NCBI RefSeq assembly: GCF_020991375.1
Contig: NZ_JAJLQZ010000002.1
Span: 372,001-436,000 of the forward strand
Length of the DNA: 64,000 nucleotides
Origin: Glycomyces amatae
Lineage (GTDB): Bacteria > Actinomycetota > Actinomycetes > Mycobacteriales > Micromonosporaceae
Reading direction: 5' to 3'
Made by a program: the position numbers and the translations under genes. The notes beneath the pieces were generated by a model that was not told where the DNA came from, did not search any database, and saw only the letters and a list, made by a program, of their open reading frames with translations. Positions 57,725-64,000 of this stretch are shown in pieces. How positions within the stretch are numbered: the first letter of the stretch is position 1; each line of letters starts with the position of its first letter.

Positions 57725-58200
57725 GCGCCGACCCGGCCCCGGCAACCCGCCCCGGCGCCGGCCCCGGCCTCCACACCTCCGTCGCCGCCCGCCCGAACCC
57801 CAACCACGAACCCGCCCGGCTTCAGCAGCGCACGCAGCACCGGCCACTCCGCCGCACCGTCGCCGATTGACTGAACCCCACTCGAGGACCGCCCCGGCCC
57901 CGGCAGGCCACCCCGGCCCCAGCCTCCACGGCCCCGTCGCCGCCCGCCCGGACCTGACCCGAGCATCAGCCCGGCCTCGGCAACACCGCCACCACCGATC
58001 CCTCCGCCACGCCGTCGCTGCCGTCTGAACACCCCTCGATCATCGGCCCGGCCTGAGCGACACACCCAGGCTCGGCTCCCCGCCTCTTCATCGCTGCCGC
58101 CCGAACCCCGCCCGAGAACTCGGGGCCGGCCCCGGCGGCACTCCCAGCCCCGGCCGTCCGTCAATGCGTGCCCGAACACCCATCGAAGGTCGGCCCGAAG
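57624..58200 (+). repeat. Degenerate tandem repeat array, period about 77 bp
   Basis: At least six units start with CGTCGCCGCC or a close variant at 57698, 57780, 57858, 57935, 58013 and 58090, spaced 82, 78, 77, 78 and 77 bases, with weaker units before (57624) and after (58164). Shared features per unit are TCGCYGCC, CTGAACCCC and GCCCGGCCCCGGC. Frames and stops are not conserved, so it is probably non-coding. Confidence 0.75.
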
Positions 58201-58227
58201 GCCGACCCCTAGCTGAACGGCATTGCC

Positions 58228-59325
58228 CTAGGCGACCGCGACCGGGCGCTTCGGTTCGAGGACCTCGGCCTCGCCCCGGCCGCAGGCGGCGCAGACGCCG
58301 CGGCGGCGCCGGTGGTAGGCGAGGGCCGCGACGAACAGCCCTGCGCCCCACACGACCCAGAAGACCTCGGGCAGGGTCAGGGGCCAGGTGCTCGCGGTGA
58401 CGCCGTCGATCGCCACGACCCGCACGTACATGCCGGCCGCGGACGTGATGAGGACCGAGACCAGGACGGCGGGGACCACGGCGAGCATCGGCGGCACCCG
58501 CTTCCCGCGCAGGCCGATCATCCAGCGCGGGAACACCTCGCCCCAGCGCTGGATCAGGCCGAGGGTGAGCACGGCCCCCAGGGCGCCGAAGGTCGCCAGG
58601 GCCGCGCCCGCGATCCACAGGCCGCTCTCCTGGCCTTCGCGGTAGAAATCGGAGTCGATGCCGAGGCTGAAGCCGAGCGCCCACGCCCAGCGGGTCGCGC
58701 AGTACGTCAAGGGCGCGGCGAAGGCGATCCAGGTGGCGGCCCTGCCGGCGCGGTCGACCCAGGACGGCTCCTCGTCGTCGGCGCGTCCGCACGCCTCGCA
58801 GGCGCCGGCGGCCCGGCGGTGGTAGGCGACGGCCGTGAGCGCCCACGCGATGCCCGCGAGGAGGCACATCAGGAGGTTCAGGCGCGGCATCTGGTACAGG
58901 TCGCCCCACCGGAAGGCGTCGGCCCAGCCGGTGAAGGGCATCACGATGAGCATGATCGGGGTGTAGGCGACGACGATGAGGGTGCGGTAGTCCTGGATCG
59001 CGACGGTGAGGCCGATCGCGAGGGTCCAGGCGAGGACCGGCAGGAGCCACCGGGCCGGGCCCTTCGTGTAGCCGCGGGCCATGAGGACCGCGGCGGCGGC
59101 CCCGACGAGGCCGAGGACGGCGATCACGGGCCCGGCGGTCTCGGGGGCGGTCTCGCCGAGGAGGTTGAATTTGAGCGCGTTCTCGGGTTCGGCCATGAGT
59201 TCGGCGTCGCCGGTGCCGAAGGGGAACCCGCCGCCGCCGAAGGTCCAGTAGAGGCCGAGGAGGCCGTACGCGAGCGTCCATGCGGCCGTGGCGTAGCCGA
59301 TCCATTGGTGCCATGTGCTTCTCAT
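58228..59325 (-). CDS. Polytopic membrane protein with C-terminal Cys pairs
   Basis: 365 aa, about ten hydrophobic helices in two halves. Both halves end in YHRR followed by a CxxCG motif: YHRRAAGACEACGRADDEE (middle) and YHRRRRGVCAACGRGEAEV (C-terminus), so it looks like an internal duplication with two cytoplasmic zinc-ribbon-like knuckles. ATG 59325 follows GGAGGC with minimal spacing; ATG 59361 is possible. It is divergent from a two-component system across a 23-bp inverted repeat, and is a likely target of it. Confidence 0.8.
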   Translation of the reverse strand: MRSTWHQWIGYATAAWTLAYGLLGLYWTFGGGGFPFGTGDAELMAEPENALKFNLLGETAPETAGPVIAVLGLVGAAAAVLMARGYTKGPARWLLPVLAWTLAIGLTVAIQDYRTLIVVAYTPIMLIVMPFTGWADAFRWGDLYQMPRLNLLMCLLAGIAWALTAVAYHRRAAGACEACGRADDEEPSWVDRAGRAATWIAFAAPLTYCATRWAWALGFSLGIDSDFYREGQESGLWIAGAALATFGALGAVLTLGLIQRWGEVFPRWMIGLRGKRVPPMLAVVPAVLVSVLITSAAGMYVRVVAIDGVTASTWPLTLPEVFWVVWGAGLFVAALAYHRRRRGVCAACGRGEAEVLEPKRPVAVA

Positions 59326-59349
59326 GCCTCCAGTCTCGAATCCGCGGGG

Positions 59350-59428
59350 CGCGGCGGCCATGTGCCGAACGGCGCCTTCCCGGGCCTGCGGCGGGCCCGC
59401 ATGGCCCGTTCGGCACATGGCCGCCGCG
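59350..59428. repeat. 23-bp perfect inverted repeat in a divergent promoter
   Basis: The arm at 59350-59372 (core GGCCATGTGCCGAAC) is exactly complementary to 59406-59428, separated by 33 bases. It lies between the membrane protein (start 59325) and kinase (start 59450) genes. Confidence 0.8.
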
Positions 59429-59449
59429 ATGCGGGGCCTTTAAGCTCGG

Positions 59450-60610
59450 GTGGTGATCGGACGGCGGCTCGTGGCGGCGGCGGGGACGCTCGCCCTGCTC
59501 GTCGGGGCGGTGCGGCTGCCCGCCGATCCGGCCGTGCTCATGGTCGGCCCGGTGGCGGCGGGTCTGGCGGTCGCCGCGGTGCTCGCGGCCCGGTCGATGC
59601 GGTCGCGGCTCGTGCCCGCGGCGGTGGTCGGGGCCGGCGCGGTCTCGGTCGGGGTGACCGCCTGGACGCGGGCCGCCGCCGACCCCGGGGCCGAGGTCGA
59701 CGGGCTGACCGGCCTGTGGATCCTGCTGGAGCCCGCGCTGCTGCTGGTCCTGATCTACCTGTCGGTGCGGTGGTCGCCGCCGCGCGCGGCCGTGGCCTCG
59801 GCCGCGGCGGCGGGCGCGGCGACGGCGCTGATCGTGCAGCGGATGCTCACCGGCGAGCCGCTCCTGTCGCTGCTGGCGGCGAGCGCCCTGTGGCTCGTCC
59901 CGGCGCTGGCCGTCGGGACCGCGGCCTGGTATCTGCGCTGGTCGGCGGCCGAGCGCGGGCGCGCGGTGGAGCGGGCGCGGGAGGAGCAGCGGCTCGGCCT
60001 GGCCGGGGAGCTGCACGACTTCGTCGCCCACGACGTGAGCGAGATCGTGGCGCGGGCCCAGGCCGGGCGGATGGTCCTGGCGGGCGGCGACCCGAAGCTG
60101 ACGGTGCTGCTGGAGCAGATCGAGGCGGCCGGGGTCCGCGCACTGGAGTCGATGGACCGCACGGTGCACATGCTCCGGGTGGACGCCTCGCGGCAGCCGG
60201 TCGGCGGACTGGACGACATCGACGCGCTCGCGCGGCGCTTCGCGGCCTCCGGTGACGCCGAGGTCGTGGTGGACCGGCGGCTGCGGGGCGGGGCGGGCCG
60301 GGAGAACGGCGCCGTCGCCTACCGGGCCGTGGTGGAGGCGCTCACCAACGTGCGCCGCCACGCGCCCGCGGCCGCGACGGTGACGATCGAGATCGCCGAG
60401 GACGACGGGTGGCTGCTGGTGGCCGTGGCCGACGACGGGCGCGCGGCCCCGCGGTCGGGGCCGCGGGCCTCGGGGGGCCTGGGACTGCCGGGCATGGCCG
60501 AGCGCGTCGGGCGCCTCGGCGGTACCGTCGAGGCCGGTCCGCGCGAGCCCCGCGGCTGGCGGGTGGCGGTCAGGCTGCCGCTGCCGGAAGGGAAGGGAGT
60601 GGACGCGTGA
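59450..60610 (+). CDS. NarL-class sensor histidine kinase
   Basis: 386 aa. Four to six hydrophobic helices through about residue 165, then RLGLAGELHDFVAHDVSEIVARAQ with the phosphoacceptor His in ELHDFVAHD, and HATPase with VVEALTNVRRHAP and GGLGLPGMAERVGRLGG. GTG 59450 or 59453 starts it; TAAGCT (59441-59446) placed just before suggests a -10 and a leaderless transcript. Its stop overlaps the response regulator GTG by four bases. It probably regulates the divergent CxxC membrane protein. Confidence 0.88.
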   Translation: MVIGRRLVAAAGTLALLVGAVRLPADPAVLMVGPVAAGLAVAAVLAARSMRSRLVPAAVVGAGAVSVGVTAWTRAAADPGAEVDGLTGLWILLEPALLLVLIYLSVRWSPPRAAVASAAAAGAATALIVQRMLTGEPLLSLLAASALWLVPALAVGTAAWYLRWSAAERGRAVERAREEQRLGLAGELHDFVAHDVSEIVARAQAGRMVLAGGDPKLTVLLEQIEAAGVRALESMDRTVHMLRVDASRQPVGGLDDIDALARRFAASGDAEVVVDRRLRGGAGRENGAVAYRAVVEALTNVRRHAPAAATVTIEIAEDDGWLLVAVADDGRAAPRSGPRASGGLGLPGMAERVGRLGGTVEAGPREPRGWRVAVRLPLPEGKGVDA

Positions 60611-61257
60611 CCATCAGGATCCTCATCGCCGACGACCAGGAGGGCATCCGGGACGCCTTCCGCATGGTCCTCGACGCGCAGCCCGACATGGCGGTGGTCG
60701 CCGAGGCGGCCGACGGGCGCAGCGCGCTGGACCAGGCGCGGCACCTGCGGCCCGACGTGGTCCTCGCCGACATCAGGATGCCGGGCCTCGACGGCCTGGA
60801 GCTGACGCGGGCGCTGGCCGGGCCCGGGGTCGCGGCGCCGATGCGGGTGGTCGTGGTGACCACGTTCGACCTGGACGAGTACGTGTACGCCGCGCTGCGC
60901 GGCGGCGCCTGCGGGTACCTGCTCAAGCGCTCCGGCCCGACGCTGCTCATCGAGGCGGTCCGGGCCGCGATGTCCGGCGACACCCTCATCAGCCCGCAGA
61001 TCACGGTCAAACTGCTGCGCCGGATGATCCCGGCCGAGGCGCCGAAGGCCGAGGCGGCGCTGTCCGAGCGGGAGCGGGAGGTCGCGCGGCTGGTCGCGCG
61101 CGGGCTCACCAACGCCGAGATCGGCGCCGAGCTGTTCATCAGCGCCGGGACGGTGAAGAACCACCTGGCGAACATCCGCGGGAAGATCGGCGTGCCCAAC
61201 CGGGTCGGGATCGCCGCCTGGGCCTGGTCGTCCGGGCTGGTGCCCGCGGAGGGGTGA
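60607..61257 (+). CDS. LuxR/NarL-family response regulator
   Basis: 216 aa. Receiver: ILIADDQEGIRDAFRMVL, phosphoacceptor Asp in VVLADIRMPGLDGLEL, Thr in VVTTFD, Lys in YLLKRS. Output: LSEREREVARLVARGLTNAEIGAELFI then SAGTVKNHLANIRGKIG. GTG 60607 is coupled to the kinase stop. It is a candidate to bind the 23-bp inverted repeat at 59350-59428. Confidence 0.94.
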   Translation: MTIRILIADDQEGIRDAFRMVLDAQPDMAVVAEAADGRSALDQARHLRPDVVLADIRMPGLDGLELTRALAGPGVAAPMRVVVVTTFDLDEYVYAALRGGACGYLLKRSGPTLLIEAVRAAMSGDTLISPQITVKLLRRMIPAEAPKAEAALSEREREVARLVARGLTNAEIGAELFISAGTVKNHLANIRGKIGVPNRVGIAAWAWSSGLVPAEG

Positions 61258-61290
61258 GGCGGCCTCGCGCGGCGCGCCTATGCTCGGGCC

Positions 61291-61620
61291 ATGGATGACG
61301 CGCACCCGCTCGTGCGGGAGGTCTATCCGGACCTCGTCGACGAGCTGGTCCGGCTGCTGGAGGCCGCGGGCGAGCGGTGGCTCGCCGTCGCGGCGCGGGA
61401 CCTCAGGCTCGTCGCCGCGTGCGAATGCGGCGACGGGTACTGCCAGAGCCTCCGCACCAGCGAGCACCCGCCGGGGGCGCCGTACGGTCCCGGGCACCGC
61501 AACGTGGTGCTGGCGCCCGGCGAGGGCGACCTGATCCTCGACGTGGTCGACGAGGAGATCGTGTACGTCGAGATCCTCGACCGCCCCGCGATGCCGCGGC
61601 GCGACCGGCCCGGTTCCTGA
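61291..61620 (+). CDS. Hypothetical protein with CxC-x4-C motif
   Basis: 109 aa starting at ATG 61291, 33 bases after the response regulator. Acidic, no signal or membrane segment. AACECGDGYCQSLRTSEHP has Cys at three positions and a following His, which could bind a metal; it is followed by VVLAPGEGDLILDVVDEEIVYVEILDRP, a beta-rich segment. Similar short proteins are widespread in actinobacteria without assigned function. It may be co-transcribed with the two-component genes. Confidence 0.75.
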   Translation: MDDAHPLVREVYPDLVDELVRLLEAAGERWLAVAARDLRLVAACECGDGYCQSLRTSEHPPGAPYGPGHRNVVLAPGEGDLILDVVDEEIVYVEILDRPAMPRRDRPGS

Positions 61621-61625
61621 ACGGC

Positions 61626-62417
61626 TCAGGCGCCGTTGCGCAGGTGGGCGAGGAGCACCCCGACGGGGACGCTGAGCAGGAGGACGATCAGCGCGATCCG
61701 GTAGGCGGTCCGCGCGGGGCCCGGCGCGTTGCCGCGGGTGGCGGCGAGCGCGATGCCCAGTGCCGCCAGCAGGAGCGCCGCTCCGGCGTCCACGATCGCC
61801 GGGAGGGCGGCCAGCGTGCCCGCCAGGACCGCGGCGTTGCCGAGGGCCCAGGCGGACGACTGGATCCGGGAGGCGGTCGGCGGCAGCGCCCCGGCGCGCG
61901 ACCGCGCCTGCATGAAGGCGATGGCGCACGACGCGGCACCGCACACGAGGACGAGGTAGGCGGCGGCCCAGCTGCCCTTGTAGAGGTCGAGCGGGCCGGT
62001 GGCCGCGGCGGCGAGGCCGCCGAGGAGGACGCAGGCGACGCCGGCGGCGAACAGGGCGCCGGAGCCCGCGGTGGGGCGGGGCGGTGCGGCGGCTTCGCTC
62101 CGGGCCACGGTGAGCAGGACGGCGGACGCTTCGAGCGCGTCGAGCCGGTGGCGGTGCGGCGGGAGGTCCAGCAGGTCCCCCGCCGCGCCTTCCCGGGCCT
62201 CGTCGCCCGCGCTCAGGCGCACCCGGCCGGCCAGGACCTGCAGGGTGGCCTCGCCGGGGCTCTCGTGGTCGTCCAGGGCGCGCCCGGCGGCCAGGGCCAT
62301 CAGGGTCTGCCGCAGGGCGCGGTCGCCGCGCACGGTGCGGGCGCTCCGGCCGCTAGCGGAGGCTTCCGCCGCGGCGAGCTGCTCGTCGGCGAGGTCGGTC
62401 AGCGAGGATCGGTCCAC
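61626..62417 (-). CDS. Cupin-domain membrane protein
   Basis: 263 aa. Residues 1-100 form a cupin-like beta barrel: QTLMALAAGRALDDHESPGEATLQVLAGRVRL and DLLDLPPHRHRLDALEASAVL, with His residues that could bind a metal. Residues 115-260 hold about five hydrophobic helices (LFAAGVACVLLGGLAAAA and following). GTG 62417 is used since the longer frame runs back into the regulator gene. It lies 10 bases downstream of the regulator on the same strand, and the DUF2249/cupin gene is divergent from that regulator, suggesting one stress module. Confidence 0.78.
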   Translation of the reverse strand: MDRSSLTDLADEQLAAAEASASGRSARTVRGDRALRQTLMALAAGRALDDHESPGEATLQVLAGRVRLSAGDEAREGAAGDLLDLPPHRHRLDALEASAVLLTVARSEAAAPPRPTAGSGALFAAGVACVLLGGLAAAATGPLDLYKGSWAAAYLVLVCGAASCAIAFMQARSRAGALPPTASRIQSSAWALGNAAVLAGTLAALPAIVDAGAALLLAALGIALAATRGNAPGPARTAYRIALIVLLLSVPVGVLLAHLRNGA

Positions 62418-62427
62418 AGTGCTGCTT

Positions 62428-63063
62428 TCAGGGTCGGGCGCGGGGGGCGGTGACGGCGAGGCACAGGCCGGGTTCGGCGAAGGCCTCCAGCCGGTCGACG
62501 GTGACCGGCGACTCCCAGCGTTCGAGGGCACCGCGCATCAGGCCGAGGTGCACGTCGCAGACGACCGGCGAGTCGGACTCGGCGAGTTCGAGGAAGGGGC
62601 AGTGCCGCAGCCCGATCCGGGCCTCGTCGCGGCGCTCGGGCGCGAACCCGAGGTCGTCGAGCAGGGACGTGAGCCGTTCGACGTCGTCGGCGGAGGCGGC
62701 CGGGGCGTCCGCCGCCGAGCGCAGCCCCCAGGCCCGTCCGGCCTCCACGGCCCGGTCGCGGGCGTCGGGCGCCGCGGCGAGTCCGTGGGCGAGGGCGTCG
62801 GCGAGCAGCCGGTAGTGGCGCGGGCCGGCCGGGTCCATGCCCCGCACCGCCCGGAACACCTGGGCGGGGCGCCCGGGGACGCGCCTGCCGGAGCGGGCGC
62901 GCTCGACCCGCCCGGCGGCGACGAGCTTGTCCAGGTGGAAGCGGACCGTGTTGGGGTGCGCGGCGATCCGCTCGGCGATCTCGGCGATGCCCAGCGGTTC
63001 AGGGGCGTCCTTGAGGATGCGGAGCACTGCGTCCCGGCGGCCCCGCCTCGCGTCGTCGGCCAC
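62428..63063 (-). CDS. ArsR-like winged-helix regulator with Cys-containing C-terminal domain
   Basis: 211 aa. N-terminal HTH: RDAVLRILKDAPEPLGIAEIAERIAAHPNTVRFHLDKLVAAGRVE, with the wing GRRVPGRPAQVFRA. The C-terminal part ends with LRHCPFLELAESDSP then VVCDVHLGLMRGALE; the two Cys with His resemble the Fe-S-binding region of SufR-like regulators. GTG 63063 follows AAGGGAG; ATG 63096 is an alternative. A 27-base inverted repeat upstream of the divergent gene is the likely operator. Confidence 0.86.
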   Translation of the reverse strand: MADDARRGRRDAVLRILKDAPEPLGIAEIAERIAAHPNTVRFHLDKLVAAGRVERARSGRRVPGRPAQVFRAVRGMDPAGPRHYRLLADALAHGLAAAPDARDRAVEAGRAWGLRSAADAPAASADDVERLTSLLDDLGFAPERRDEARIGLRHCPFLELAESDSPVVCDVHLGLMRGALERWESPVTVDRLEAFAEPGLCLAVTAPRARP

Positions 63064-63134
63064 GTGGTGCGCTCCCTTCGTCCCGGCATCCCGCATGGCG
63101 GGGCGCGGTGGCGGCCGCGTCGGCCGCAGGGGTA

Positions 63135-63161
63135 GTTTACACAAACCGACATTGTGAAAAC
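63135..63161. promoter_or_regulatory. Inverted-repeat operator between the regulator and the DUF2249 gene
   Basis: GTTTACACAA and TTGTGAAAAC match as inverted arms at 9 of 10 positions with a 7-base spacer, 19 bases before the DUF2249 ATG. AT-rich relative to its surroundings. Confidence 0.65.
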
Positions 63162-63179
63162 TTCGAGGCGGAGGTGCGG

Positions 63180-63806
63180 ATGTCCCCACAGGAGACGACC
63201 GGGCAGGCGGAGACGCTCGACGTGCGGGGGCTGCGCAAGCCCGACAAGCACCCGGCGGTCTTCGCCGCCTACGACGCGCTGCCGGTCGGCGGGTCCCTCG
63301 TCCTGGTCAACGACCACGACCCGCGGCACCTGCGGGACGAGTTCGAGGCCGCCCACCCCGGCGGCCACGGCTGGGAGCACCTCGTCCGCGAGCGGGGGAA
63401 CTGGCGGATCCGGATCACCCGGCTCGCCGCGGCGCCGCTCCCCCGAATCCTGGCCGACACCGCCCGCCTCGCGGCCGACGTCGGCGCGCCGGGCGTGGCC
63501 GGGGCGGTGTGGCGCCTCGACCCGGGCGACCGGGACCTGGACTCGAACGTCATCGCGCTGCCGCCGGAGGGCCGCATCGACGCCCACGACGGGCCCGACG
63601 TCGACGTTCTCGTGCACGTCCTGGCGGGAAGCGGCAGGCTGGTCACCGAGCTCGGCGCGGTCGACCTCGCGCCCGGCGCCGTGGTGTGGCTCCCTCGCGG
63701 CTCACGACGCGGGTTCGCCGCAAGTGAGGAGGGGCTACGCTACCTCACCGTGCACCGGCGCCGGCAAGCGTTGGCCATCACGACCGCACCGCCCCGGGAC
63801 CGCTGA
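63180..63806 (+). CDS. DUF2249 and cupin domain protein
   Basis: 208 aa. Residues 12-85 are DUF2249: LDVRGLRKPDKHPAVFAAYDALPVGG then LVLVNDHDPRHLRDEF, with a second His-rich segment GHGWEHLVRERGNWRIRI. The rest is a cupin barrel: SNVIALPPEGRIDAHDGPDVDVLVHVLAG and LAPGAVVWLPRGSRRGF. DUF2249 proteins often accompany nitrosative-stress and hemerythrin genes, so a redox or NO-related role is likely but not shown. ATG 63180 follows GGCGGAGG. Divergent from the ArsR-like regulator. Confidence 0.85.
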   Translation: MSPQETTGQAETLDVRGLRKPDKHPAVFAAYDALPVGGSLVLVNDHDPRHLRDEFEAAHPGGHGWEHLVRERGNWRIRITRLAAAPLPRILADTARLAADVGAPGVAGAVWRLDPGDRDLDSNVIALPPEGRIDAHDGPDVDVLVHVLAGSGRLVTELGAVDLAPGAVVWLPRGSRRGFAASEEGLRYLTVHRRRQALAITTAPPRDR

Positions 63807-63836
63807 GCGGCCCGACCGCCGAGAGGAGACGATCCG

Positions 63837-64000
63837 ATGCCGGGTCTGGACGAGAAACTGCACGACATCCACGAGGAAGTGCTGCGCCGCAACCCCGGCG
63901 AGACCGAGTTCCACCAGGCCGTGCACGAGGTCCTGGACAGCCTGGGACCGGTCGTCGCCAAGCACCCCCAGTACGCCGACGCGGCGGTGATCCGCCGGCT
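63837..64000 (+). CDS. gdhA: NADP-type glutamate dehydrogenase, N-terminal fragment
   Basis: The first 54 codons are present before the window ends. The sequence LDEKLHDIHEEVLRRNPGE followed by FHQAVHEVLDSLGPV and KHPQYADAAVIRRL is the highly conserved N-terminus of hexameric glutamate dehydrogenases, which reversibly aminate 2-oxoglutarate. ATG 63837 follows GAGAGGAGACGATCC. The catalytic region is beyond the window. The gene starts 30 bases after the DUF2249 gene and may share its transcript. Confidence 0.88.
   Translation, partial: MPGLDEKLHDIHEEVLRRNPGETEFHQAVHEVLDSLGPVVAKHPQYADAAVIRR

Noticed and set aside
56879-57847. Minus-strand ORF with Cys/Gly/Arg-rich product in the gene-poor region
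   Set aside because: It is explained by strand skew and has no good ribosome binding site or family; a C-terminal stretch (SGRYERPEAVVVCIK) recalls lasso-peptide leaders but no cyclase or protease genes are near.
57624-58200. CRISPR array
   Set aside because: Units are not near-identical repeats with unique spacers; the whole 77-bp unit drifts, and no cas genes are present.

Overview
The window is a very GC-rich, gene-dense piece of an actinobacterial (Actinomycetota) chromosome. Codon third positions are almost all G or C, GTG and TTG starts are common, terminators are GC hairpins mostly without a U tract, and several gene families are typical of filamentous actinomycetes (MacS-type histidine kinase, HtaA haem-binding proteins, IdeR/DtxR-type iron boxes, Tat-exported enzymes). 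The genus cannot be fixed from the sequence; Glycomyces-like organisms are only a guess. No tRNA, rRNA or CRISPR array was seen.

Layout. 0-8.9 kb: end of a methyltransferase, NhaA antiporter, two paralogous HAD phosphatases flanking a secreted M14 carboxypeptidase and a Tet(M)/Otr(A)-type ribosomal protection protein with an upstream leader ORF, then a TetR/SDR pair with matching operators. 9-16 kb: Pro-rich membrane protein, Nudix hydrolase, TPR protein, methyltransferase, peptide deformylase, DHFR-like protein, and a membrane-anchored Hsp70/WD40-like fusion. 16.1-20.7 kb: a MacSR-like two-component pair followed by a two-gene cassette (ketosynthase III fused to a haem-oxygenase-like diiron-type domain, plus an unknown partner). 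20.7-22.1 kb: a TnpB-only IS605/IS607-type element abutting an exonuclease gene. 23.4-35.0 kb: oxidoreductase, then a complete galactan/galactooligosaccharide locus (LacI regulator, intracellular GH53, ABC permeases and binding protein, divergent from GH42 and two secreted GH53), with two operator-covered promoters in the divergent region. 35.2-37.5 kb: an unusual membrane protein with a type 1 periplasmic-binding ectodomain. 39.4-45.4 kb: haem uptake (HmuTUV plus two HtaA proteins), with two iron boxes in the divergent promoter. 45.5-56.3 kb: small stress, regulatory and enzyme genes, including a histidine kinase coupled to a HAD phosphatase rather than a response regulator, and a pair of MBL-fold hydrolases facing a truncated LysR gene. 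56.3-58.2 kb: about 1.9 kb without a convincing gene, holding a decayed tandem array with a period near 77 bp. 58.2-64 kb: membrane protein divergent from a two-component system across a 23-bp inverted repeat, then a DUF2249/cupin/ArsR-like module and the start of a glutamate dehydrogenase gene.

How genes work together. The galactan locus forms a closed pathway: extracellular GH53 enzymes cut galactan, the ABC importer takes up oligosaccharides (its ATPase is not encoded here), and intracellular GH53 and GH42 finish the degradation under LacI control. In the haem locus, surface HtaA proteins pass haem to the HmuT lipoprotein and the HmuUV permease under iron control. The best candidate for an undescribed system is the ketosynthase/oxidase fusion cassette at 17.98-20.66 kb, which sits directly downstream of a MacSR-like sensor pair and has tandem TGAGTA-type half-sites in its promoter. 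All functions are read from motifs; no database search was run.
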